Assembly (NCBI GenBank): GCA_000320545.1
Contig: ADNK01002903.1
Span: forward strand, 1 to 20,000
Reading direction: 5' to 3'
Origin: Bigelowiella natans CCMP2755
Lineage: Eukaryota > Cercozoa > Chlorarachniophyceae
Length of the DNA stretch: 20,000 nucleotides
Shown here: one piece after another, positions 9,601 to 19,476 of the stretch
How positions within the stretch are numbered: the first letter of the stretch is position 1
Layout: every line of letters starts with the position of its first letter
The notes under the pieces: model-generated
The model's database searches: none
What the model was told of the DNA's origin: nothing
The model's input: only the letters and a program-made list of their open reading frames with translations
Position numbers and translations under genes: made by a program

Positions 9601-10592
9601 GCTTGCTCTACCCATACATCTTGTTGATCTCCAACTCTCCATACCCCCTCGTCCTCCTCCTTAATCTCCGCGTCATCGGGACGCGACGGCAGGTTTTTCG
9701 CCTCTGGAAACACTTTCATTATGGGAGGTAATTCCCCTGATTTCTGTAGATCATCCCAACCCTGTCGCTCGTTTTGTCCTCCTTCTAAGCGACCCCCCCC
9801 CCGGTACAAGAGAAGCTGGTGGAGGGAGGCACGCTTGTAGACGCGGCTACGAACAACAACGAGGGATCATCTCAGCTTCTAAGACGATCTTCGATAATGA
9901 AAACGCATCCATTGTACACCTACCTTTTCATTTGTAGCCTTTGACCTGCCCCCTCTTCTACCAGTGGCGACGAATAAACGAGGAGGAGGATTAGGGCGAC
10001 GGTTTGAACGAAGGGAATAGCTGAAGGCCGGCCCTTACTCTGAGATCGAAGGGCAGCGACTAGCATTTAGCATTCACGATATCCGCGCGAAAGGACCGCC
10101 GGTATTCCTCCGGGCACCGAGCACTGGGAAGGAGCGCACCATCCGAACGTGTCCTCCTCCATTCCGCTAGCCGGATTACTTTTTATAAATAATTCATGAT
10201 TAAAAAGATTGTCGTTCATAAAAAACTCATTCGAATTTCCAAAAACCATGTTAATTTGTCAGAATTGATGACGTAGAAATGAAAAGGGTCCCATTTCTTT
10301 TCTGTACCATGTTCTCCGCGATGATCAGTTCTAAGATCTTGTGAGAGACCGAGCTTCCCATTTCAGCTACTGTGAGAAACCTAAATGAGTCGCAAAATTA
10401 CTGGATGTGGTGAATTTTGTATAAATTTATCCTTTTTTACATGTCGTCATTAGATGTTATATGCCGTTGGTCCACAGAGTTCAGTCAAAGTCCTCGTCCT
10501 TCGCCTTACCCGAAAACCGCTCACACGAACCATCTTGATAAGGACTCTCGACGAGATCTGAAGATGGAGGTTCCCAGGGCACGGGGAGAGCT

Positions 10593-10742
<150 letters not shown>

Positions 10743-10771
10743 AGACTAAGGCCTGTAGCCGTTTATTTTAG

Positions 10772-13329
10772 CCTGAGGCAGAATGTCGAAATCATACAGA
10801 CGGACTGGAATGCACCGACAAGGAAGCAATTCGAAGATTTTTCTAGTGAGGATGTAGTCAAATGGCTCCGTGCGAATGCCAAGCGTCTCAGAACGAGGCC
10901 AAACATCATTCAGGTTTAAACATAGATCCGTATCTCTCCACCCCCGTCCCTCTCCAGTAGAATCCCATGCATATGATCATTAAAAAACATCTCCGTTTGT
11001 TGCAATCGCGCAAGCTTTCAGTGCACATAAATATTCGAATAAGTCATCGGTGACGACACTGGGATTTAACTACTAAACCTGCTGAATTTACAGATAATAG
11101 AGGAGAACGTGCTCGCAGGTGAAGATATCTTGGGAATGACGCAGGACGAAGTAAAGGAGATGGTTCAAGGCAAGATGGGTCCTCGAAGACAATTCAAGGC
11201 CCTCGTCTCAACACTGAAAGAATTGCTCAAAAAAGGAGACACTAAAGAACCTTCATCGCATGTAAGAAAGAAAAGCGCAATCAATTTATCCAAAATCCTT
11301 TCTTCGATAGATCACACGAGCAGGATTTAGATCACACGAGCAGGATTTAAATTTGCAATTGGAATTCTTAGAAATATATACATATATATACTGATACTTA
11401 TAAACCTATTTAAATTATACATATACCTTGCTTAGTACATCAATACAATTCTAACTCTGAATTGAATATGATAATAATTACTATTATTAACAATGTAATT
11501 ATTATTCTCAGTCTGCACCACATTGATCTTCTCTCCGCACTTCTCTTCACCCTTCTCCGTAGTTCTCTCCGTCTCACGCAAAGCCAGCCGTGTCAGCCGA
11601 ATATGCCCCGGCTCACATTGCATTCATAGCCTCTTGTCTGATAAAAGACTCCGACAAGCTTGACCTGGAAACAGAGTATGAGATCATGCAGGACTTGATC
11701 AGTGGGCATTCCGATTTCCAGTTTTCGAGATGGCGTGCAAGCGTGGGGCAGATACAAAACGCTATGGATTCGGGTTGTTTCTGTCTCCACTACGCAGGGC
11801 ATGGGGATAAAAAGAAAGGGCTATGCATCGAAGGCGACCTGGCGGACAGTGATGCCAAAACATACTTGAATGGAGAATCCCTTGGAAACATGCTCCGAAA
11901 CATCACACTTTCAAAAACCAGACCCAAGATCGTGTTTCTAGCTGCGTGTCACAGCGAAATAGTGGGAGAAAAGCTCATCGAAGATGGTTTGGTGAGCCAC
12001 GCGGTTGTTTGTCGGAAAGAGGACGAGCTTAACGATCATGTAGCTCCGATAATTGCCAAAGAATTTTACCGACGTTTGTTACGAGGAGAGACTGTTCTGA
12101 ACGCCTTCAGGCAGGCAAAAGAAAAACTTCGGGAGACCGTTAAATGGCGGGTAGGCCAAGCGCTCTCCAATCTTGAAGATCATCTCTCTTACTTGCAGTG
12201 TCCCAAGCTGGAAGAAATGTCCAAGTTAATACGGGATAAAAAGGCGCCGTTTGGAAAATGGTTGTACGAGCTTTTTGATTTATGTTTGTCAAAGAAGGCG
12301 AGTCTGGAGCAAGAGCAAAAAAATGAGATCAAACGATTAATCGGATGGGCCTACGTAGCTGAGGGCGAAATATGCAAATATAAGCTTTTACCTGATGTCA
12401 GCAACGAGAAAATGCACGACGTCAAGTACGATTTCAAGAAACTAGAGCGCCATGTTCAATCCAAGATGGGATGGATTAGGGCCCCCGTACCTTTCTTTTC
12501 GCAGGACTTGGTCCGGAAGCAGTATAAGATCATCGTTCAAAACTATCGTTCTTCAATTAAGAATGATCATGCTGTCTTAGAAAAGAAATTCGCGACACAG
12601 TGGGTGCAAATAGTTGGTGGGAAAAACACAGGAAAGTCTGCATTGGCGACGGCCGTGGCCTGGAGAATGCGACATGACAATGACGGGCTAGAAGCTATAT
12701 TCTGGGTAAGACTCGTTTTCTGCCCCTGTATTTCTCTCGGTTTTCCCCCTTTTATTCTCTACTTTATTTTTTTCTTTTTCTTTCTCTTGTTCTTTTTCTC
12801 TCTTCACTTCTTCTTTCTCTGTATGGGGTATGCGTGTTTTGATATCTTCTTTCTGGATTATCTTTTCAGATTGATCTTCCTGATTTCGCCAATGAAAGAG
12901 ACATAATGTCAGCCGTGGCTAAAACCACATCTTCCGATAAAAGCCGGCCTCTCCATGAAACTCAAAAAGATAGCAGAATCGAAGCGTGTCTTACTGGTTG
13001 GTACTAGCTCGCGCGATTTGTATATCTTTAAACAATGCCACGCGGGAGGTGTGCGGATTTGGTCATACATATTAATATGTAATACATACATACAAATATA
13101 TAATCTATACATGTACATGTAAAACGACATTCAGTATCATTTATCGGGTCCCTGGCCACTCAGATATGCGACAATGTCCCCATGACCGTCCCCGGGCCTG
13201 CTATTTTTCATGAGATACTCAAGATAAGCAAATCTATATTGCTGCTGAGCACTTCAAGGATGAAAATTGAGGATCCAGATTCGTTGGTATGTGATGATCT
13301 TGCATGATGAGTTTCGATACAACATATAC

Positions 13330-13368
<39 letters not shown>

Positions 13369-16356
13369 AATATATATATTGAATACATAATACTGTTTTT
13401 GTTATGAGTTAATCGACACAATGTGTTGTTTCAGGTTGTAGAGATGGAATCGGCTATATCCAAAGAAAAGTTCAAGAAGCTATTCTATGCGTATCTGCAA
13501 TCGGTTTTCATTCAATATGGCCAATGGAAACATTCTCATTTTTCAACGCTTTACAAAGGTATCTTATTTTAGTTATTGTTTACGGTTTGCGTTGACTTAC
13601 CATTGGAAATTTCGCAGACAAAAAGGTTGGCAAGGACATACGTAATCCTGCTCTGTGCATAAAGATGGCAAAGCGAATGTCAAGTAAAGATCTTCTTGCA
13701 GTGTCTGGGAGCCAAAAGATAGTCTTTGGAGATAAACAGCATCTAGTCCGCATTGCCGAGATACTAATCGAAGAAGAGAATAAGAAGGAAAAGGTTCATA
13801 TAGTATTTGTGAAGTGTGAGTATACATTTGCGTAATCATAAGTATGTCATACGTACATCACCAAAACGCACACATTTTTTCCCCTTGATCGATGCAGGGT
13901 TCGTCTTCCCATGTGGAAATGTGCAGCATCTAAAATGCGTTCTTACGGTACAATCCTTTTCTCAGACGAGACTTCGTGCATCAATGACGCTCATCCCCGG
14001 TCCACAACAAGTGCCTTTCTTCGTTGGGCGGGAGAATGTAGTCACGCAGGTTCTGCATGAGCTCAAAGACACCAACAAACAAGTGCACCTGCTCTGTGGC
14101 CCTGGGGGCATTGGAAAGAGTCAATTGGCCGTTCGATTGTTTGACGCCCTCATTGAAACCGGGCAATACTCTCACGCGTTTTGGCTGAATTGCCAAACAA
14201 CGGAGCAGCTTCAGATCGAGTACATGCGCATTGCTGAGAAAATCCCTTACCTCCACGGTGTTGACAAGAAGGACACCAAATTAGCCATCCAAACCATCAG
14301 GGAACGAATCGAGACTGAATGCTGCCTCCTTGTGTTCGACGATGTTGCACCTGATTGCATAGATGTAGCAGAGTTCTTACCCAGGAACAAAGGACACGTA
14401 ATCCTTACGTCTAGAAACAGCAAGACTACTGATTGGGATTTGGACGTCAAACGCTGGCTAGTTGATGGGCTCGTTGATGAAGACCTCATGCAGCTTGCGA
14501 GTAAATTCGGGCTATTGATGCCGGGCCCAAAAGACGACGATGCGAAGAACTGCATGGAGTATCTGAAAACTGAATTTTCGGGCTACCCCGTGATCCTAGC
14601 GCAATTCTTCAGCTACTGCAAAGAGATGCGCTACTACAAGGTGGCAGATCGCATCGAGAAATTGCGAAGGAAAAAAACTCTCAAAAAAAAGTTTCTAAGC
14701 AAGGACCCCAACAAGAGCATCGCATACAGACAAAGCATCGTCGAAGTAGTCAGCGAAAGCCTGGATGCAATTACCGCTGGAACTTCTTGCGGCCCCGCAT
14801 TGTTGCGTTCGCTCGCGTGCCTTGATCCAACAGATATTCCGTTGGAGTTGGTTCTTCGTCTAAGGCTTGACACATTGCCCAACCAGGTTGAGGATTGTCA
14901 GGAAAGAGAAGCGAAAGATGAGGAGCAGTTTCTCTCTGGTAGCGAGAGTGAAGAGGATGAAGAGGTGCGCGGTGCATTAGCGCTTCTAGAGCGTTATTCT
15001 TTCATACAATGGAACGATGAAACCAAACAAATAAACATGCACGCTGTCACGCAACAGATAGTTAGATACCTGCAGCCTCAGACCAACATCAAAAGACTAG
15101 TTGAAGACCTGATTGCCTATGGAGGAGACGTTGATAAAGCTCACGACCACCAGGAAGAATGGGCTGCAGTACTCCAGCATGGAACCCGGCTCACGACGCA
15201 CAGCTCCGAAGCAAAACACAATTGGCAACTAGCCAAGACTTTAGGACACGCTTGTGGTGTTGCATGCCTTCATGACAAAGCTTTGAGATGGTTCAAAAAA
15301 AGTGCCAAACTAGCTGGAGCTGAAGCAGTACCCGCTAGGTCAAGAAAAGAAAAAGGTTTACAACTGGCTGACGTGTACAACAACATCGGCAATGAACATT
15401 GTAGCATGGGGAAGTACCCGGAGGCGCTCGTGGAATACAAAAGGAGTCTCAACATGCAGCTGGCGGTGTACGGCACGGAGAAACCCCATCCATTAGTGGC
15501 TACTACCTACAACCTAATCGGCTCAGTGCACAATAGCATGGGAAAGTACCAGGAGGCGCTCGCGGAATTCAAAAGGAGTCTCAACATGCAGTTGGCGATA
15601 TACGGCACGGAGAAAAACCATCCTTCTGTGGCTAGTACCTACAACATTATCGGCTCAGTGTACAATAGTATGGGGAAGTACCTGGAGGCGCTCGCGGAAT
15701 ACAAAAGGTGTCTCAACATGCGTTTGGCGGTGTACGGCACGGAGAAACCCCATCCTTCTGTGGCTACTACCTACAGCCTAATTGGCTCAGTGTACGATCG
15801 CATTGGGAAATACCCGGAGGCGCTCGTGGAATACAAAAGGAGTCTCAACATGCAGTTGGCGATATACGGCACGAAGAAATCCCATCCTTCTCTGGCTAAT
15901 ACCTACAGCCTAATTGGCTCAGTGTACAATAGTATGGGGAAGTACCTGGAGGCGCTCGCGGAATACAAAAGAAGTCTCAACATGATATTGGCGGTGTACG
16001 GCACGGACAAACCCCATCCATTTGTGGCTACTACCTACAGCAACATCGGCTCAGTGTACGATCGCATTGGGAAGTACCCGGAGGCGCTCGTGGAATACAA
16101 AAAGAGTCTCAATGTGCGTTTGGCGATATACGGCACGGAGAAACCCCATCCTCATGTGGCTACTAGCTACGACAAAATCGGCTCAGTATACGATAGCATG
16201 GGGAAATACTCGGAGGCGCTCGCGGAATACAAAAAGTGTCTCAATATGCGTTTGGCGGTGTACGGCACAGCCCATCCTTCTGTGGCTGATACTTACGACA
16301 ACATCAACTCAGTGTACAAAAGCATGGGAAAGGACCCGGAGGCGCTCGCGGAATAG
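10772..16356 (+). CDS. SAM-CHAT-NB-NB-ARC-TPR STAND/NLR-like protein, 5' end unresolved
   Basis: Exons read by eye: 10772-10913, 11094-11261, 11563-12705, 12870 (or 12913)-12996, 13164-13286, 13435-13558, 13618-13815 and 13898-16356, about 1,480 residues. Domains in order are as follows. SAM: SSEDVVKWLRANAK joined across an intron to IIEENVLAGEDILGMTQDEV. CHAT (caspase-like protease): catalytic His in HYAGHG at 11800 and Cys in LAACHS at 11947. First NB domain: P-loop GGKNTGKS at 12616 and, after splicing, Walker B RVLLICDNV. Second NB-ARC: FVGRE, P-loop GPGGIGKS at 14098, LLVFDDV, VILTSRN, GYPVILAQF, then a winged helix with MHA in the MHD position at 15037. Then an acidic linker and seven full plus one partial kinesin-light-chain-type TPRs. 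Known STAND proteins of this plan are nucleotide-switched receptors, here with a protease effector. A defence or cell-death role is inference. Junction phases agree except in exon 4. The start codon was not found. Confidence 0.8.
11310..11349. repeat. Perfect 20-bp tandem duplication in intron 2
   Basis: The unit GATCACACGAGCAGGATTTA occurs twice in succession, inside the intron 11262-11562 of the receptor-like gene. Confidence 0.95.
12870..12996 (+). other. Exon 4 frame discontinuity in the first NB domain
   Basis: The strong acceptor TATCTTTTCAG ends at 12869 and opens a frame reading IDLPDFANERDIMSAVAK, which continues the NB domain well after ...EAIFW. The next recognised piece, MKLKKIAESKRVLL before the donor at 12997, is in the +1 frame, and the first frame stops at TAG 13011. 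A weaker acceptor at 12912 (ATGTCAG) restores an open frame throughout but drops the IDLPDF segment. So this is either alternative acceptor use, a one-base indel in this allele, or a sequence error. Confidence 0.65.
13336..13363. repeat. (TA)n microsatellite, intronic
   Basis: Pure TA run in intron 13287-13434 of the receptor-like gene. Confidence 0.95.
15376..16353 (+). repeat. Coding tandem array of kinesin-light-chain-type TPR units
   Basis: Units start at 15376, 15508, 15640, 15772, 15904, 16036 and 16168, with a partial one at 16294. Each is 132 bp (44 residues) with the pattern Y..IGSVY.SMGKY.EALAEYK..LN..LA.YGTEKPHP.VA.T. The seventh is 126 bp because it lacks two residues of EKP (YGTAHPSV). 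The usual kinesin-light-chain-type unit is 42 residues, so 44 is an insertion shared by the array. Nucleotide similarity between units is high, which points to recent expansion or gene conversion. Confidence 0.95.
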
Positions 16357-16560
16357 ATAAGGTGTCTAAATGTGGAGTTGGCGGTGTAAGGGACATGGAA
16401 ACTTCAGGCCTCCGTTGCTAGGGGCAACAAGAAAACCGGCACGCTCTCTGTTGCTAGTGGCTACAAGAACATCGGCACTGTACACGGTGTTGGTAAGTGC
16501 TCGGGCTAGAGGACTAGCGGAGGCGCTCGCGGAATTCAAAAAGGAACACAATGTGTGCTC
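16354..16560 (+). pseudogene. Decayed ninth TPR unit after the stop codon
   Basis: Similarity to the TPR repeat continues past the stop. The TAC of EYK is now TAG (16354-16356) and the TAC of VYG is TAA (16387-16389). Between them the frame still reads IRCLNVELAV. A GYKNIGTV motif follows at about 16459, displaced by exactly 36 bp because of a 36-bp tandem duplication (16414 and 16450). A third in-frame stop lies at 16507. The EALAEFKKEHNV coding remnant at 16520 is then in the +1 frame. Confidence 0.85.
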
Positions 16561-18353
16561 TAATTGCAAATTGCGTGACAATTGCAACTTCCCAGTGCAA
16601 AGAACGCCGTCAATGCTGTCAATGCATGCATGCATGCTAGCATGCGGTGGTCATTGGTCATGCGCGGTGGTGCACGTGTTGATGATTGCAGAAGGCATTC
16701 TTCTCATTAGCAGAATGTGTGATGGTCACAGCCCTGATTTCACGCCCCTCCTGAACCCCCACCAATTCATCTTTGTTCTGAGTGCAACTTGAAAGCAAAG
16801 ACATGCAATCACACATCGCACATCTACACTCAACTAGCAGCACACAGACACGCACTCACACTCCAGAGCACGCAAATCCAACCAAGCCGACGCTTCCCAA
16901 CGAAGGGAACTTTCGTCTAGCTGTTTCAAGGGACCAAAAGTTTCCAAAGCTGATGCAGGTCCCAACACTCCTCAGTGTTGGCAATCTTCAGCAATCTTTG
17001 AGCTTTCTTCAAGTCTTTGACGTCTTGCTTTCCAAGCAAGGAATTTCTTTGCACGCAGCACCCAAAGGCGACGCATGCACACACCAATGTCTTCCCACCA
17101 TTGGTTTCCTTCCACTCTTTTGTTGTTGTCGTTTGACCACCCGGATTCAAACGACGTGTCTTCTTTTTGGTCTCTCGTGATGAGCACGAGGACGTTGGAA
17201 ACCTCCTGGGTGGAAGGGAGGTTCCATTTCAATTGGTAGTCGCGCAGGATGTGTTGCACCATGTCTAGATGTGCCTGCATTTTGCACGCTCTTTGCTTGT
17301 CGTCGGTGTCCATTTTTCGCATCTTTCTGTGACTCGTTGTTTCGTCCTGGTCAAACGTGTGAATGTGCAGCAGTCTGCCGGGTTTGACGGAGCTGTGTTC
17401 GGACACATTCGGACATGTCGGACAGTTTCAAGACCATGGCATCCCCAAGGAACTGCTCTGATGCGGGTTGAGCGACGACAAGCTAGCTAGGAAAAACACT
17501 GTGATTCACAGCTCCGTCAAACCCGGCAACGACGGGGTCGGGAACAGTGCAGCGCTTTGCAACGCGCTTTGAAGCAGCAGGCAATTGCAGTTGGTCAAAG
17601 AAAAGTCGTCAGAACTTGTCCGATGGCCAAACCTCAAAAAATGACCGAAATGTTGACCCAAATGTCCATTTTCAAGGCTTGAGTGAGCGCGCAAAGTGTG
17701 GAAATTCACACCCGTTGTGCAGAGGATGCACGCTGCGCGTTTGTTCTCTGCCACATTTTGAATGCTTTTGCGCATGTGTTTGACCAAATGTGACATGCAC
17801 GAAAAATTTCAAAGCAATGCGAGCAAATCCAATGTCCATCACATCACATGACGCGCTTGGTCGCGCGCAAAAGCTTCCAAATGCATGTTCTGGCGATTCG
17901 TTGCAGGTTTGATGGAGCTGTGAAGATTGTCACAAGAGTTTTTGAATCAACTGCAGTTTCTTTTTTCTTCCACTTGATTGCTACGCATTTCGAGCTAGCA
18001 GCTGAGCAGTGGGTTGATTGTTGACTCACGTGCATCACCATGTGTCATGCATTTGACGACAACATCGTTGTCACCTCATGCAGCAGCACCTTGGCAAGGA
18101 ACAGTGCTCTTTTGCAGCCCAGACAACTTTTCCAGAATGCGCGCAGCTTGACACATGTTCGTTGAGCCACCGCTTGTGTCGTTGTGCGTTTGGCATGCAG
18201 TCACAATGATGTGACGACAGGCACTTCATGCAAAAGGAGTTGTGCTCATGCACACGTACATCAGATGTCCAGACGCACGTTGCACGTGGTGCACAGCAAA
18301 AGTGGCTACTGATGACATGGTTGGTTGTTGGGTGCAAAATGAAATCTGAAATT
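16561..18353. other. Unassigned stretch with inverted repeat
   Basis: The longest open frame is 144 codons on the minus strand (16972-17406). It has no recognisable domain and overlaps the left arm of the inverted repeat, so it is not called as a gene. A GCATGCATGCATGCTAGC run lies near 16623. Apart from the inverted repeat I see no gene or RNA. Confidence 0.5.
17377..17527. repeat. Perfect 21-bp inverted repeat enclosing 109 bp
   Basis: The left arm 17377-17397 (GCCGGGTTTGACGGAGCTGT plus G) is the exact reverse complement of 17507-17527. A third, imperfect copy with the same orientation as the left arm lies at 17903-17922 (GCAGGTTTGATGGAGCTGTG). This could be the termini of a small inverted-repeat element. 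No target-site duplication was established. Confidence 0.75.
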
Positions 18354-18870
18354 GTGTGATTGGCCAACAGATGCGCTGCCAGCTGATGCTTGTTGTTGCA
18401 CGTTGATGCAATCAATGCTCATTGAAAACAAAACACTGAAACCCTGATGACAAAAATGCATTGTGAGGAGCTTGAGCATGCATGCCAAAACAAGCTCCCA
18501 AGAGGACATTGCCGCTCGTACGCGGGTCTTTTGACTTTTGCGCGTGCGTTTCACTTTGCTTCAACTAGCTTAGTTGAACACATCACATCACGCTATTTTC
18601 AGATTGAAAAAACAACATTTTTTTCCCAACATCATTTCGCTGACTTGTGCTGCAAAAGTTCCCTTTTGCAACCCAACTTTTTCTGTGTCGCACTGGCCCA
18701 AGCGGAGCCAAAATGCCAAAACACTAACCACTTTCGCACTGGCCCAAGCGGGGCCAAAATGCCAAACTTGCTAACTTGTTTTGTCCCCCCAGCATGATCT
18801 AACACACTGCTACCAAAACCAAACTACATCACAAAAGCAAGCACACGCTTGGTGGTCATGACCGACCACA
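18354..18870. repeat. Direct duplication, copy 1 (about 517 bp)
   Basis: This segment recurs at 18958-19476, offset by 604 bp, with roughly 17 substitutions and one two-base indel by eye (about 96% identity). It contains a 19-nt hairpin (TTCAACTA-GCT-TAGTTGAA at 18560-18578) and two internal copies of a 32-bp segment beginning CGCACTGGCCCAAGCGG at 18689 and 18735. Confidence 0.95.
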
Positions 18871-18957
18871 CTACTCCCCTCCCCTCCCTTTTTGAAAAGA
18901 AAAATGAGGCCCTTCGTCGATCCCTTGATCCATCATTGCAAAGTGCATCCGCTACCA

Positions 18958-19476
18958 GTGTGATTAGCCAACAGATGCGCTGCCAGCTGATGCTTGTTGT
19001 TGCACGTCAATGCAATCAATGCTCATTGAAAACAAAACACTAAAACCCTGATGATGAAAACACATTGTGAGGAGCTTGAGCATGCATGCCAAAACAAGCT
19101 CCCAAGAGGACATTGCTGCTCGCACGCGGGTCTTTTGACTTTTGCGCGTGCGTTTCACTTTGCTTCAACTAGCTTAGTTGAACACATCACATCACGCTAT
19201 TTTCAGATTGAAAAAACAACATTTTTTTCTCAACATCATTTCGCTGACTTGTGCTGCAAAAGTTCCCTTTTGCAACCCAACTTTTTCTGTGTCGCACTGG
19301 CCCAAGCGGAGCCAAAATGCCAAAACTTACTAACTACTTTCGCACTGGCCCAAGCGGGGCCAAAATGCCAAACTTACTAACTCATTTTGTCCCCCCAGCA
19401 TGATCTAACACACTGCTACTAAAACCAAACTACATCACAAATGCAAGCACACGCTTGGTGGTCATGACCGACCACA
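18958..19476. repeat. Direct duplication, copy 2 (about 519 bp)
   Basis: Second copy of the segment at 18354-18870, separated from it by 87 bp of unrelated sequence. It keeps the hairpin (19164-19182) and the two internal CGCACTGG subrepeats. Open frames of both copies are alike only because of the duplication. Confidence 0.95.

Larger units (their letters stand above)
8981..10590. other. Intergenic stretch, possible isolated exon
   Basis: This lies between the divergent TPR gene (minus) and SAM-CHAT-NB-ARC-TPR gene (plus), so both promoters should lie here. It holds a CAT/CAG-rich stretch near 9250-9306 and TA and GT tracts. A charged minus-strand frame from ATG 9719 (MKVFPEAKNLPS..., followed by an E/D-rich segment and a GTATGG donor-like site) could be an exon, but its phase does not fit the TPR gene. 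One or more 5' exons of the plus-strand gene probably also lie near 10441-10590. Confidence 0.4.

Noticed and set aside
15270-15476. Minus-strand and shifted-frame ORFs across the TPR array
   Set aside because: They are shadows of the tandem TPR coding sequence.
16972-17406. 144-codon minus-strand frame
   Set aside because: No family features, mixed codon use, and it overlaps the left arm of an inverted repeat.
18447-18797. Pair of similar plus-strand frames at 18447-18797 and 19051-19380
   Set aside because: Their likeness is fully explained by the direct duplication. The substitutions show no preference for silent positions by eye, and no domain is visible.
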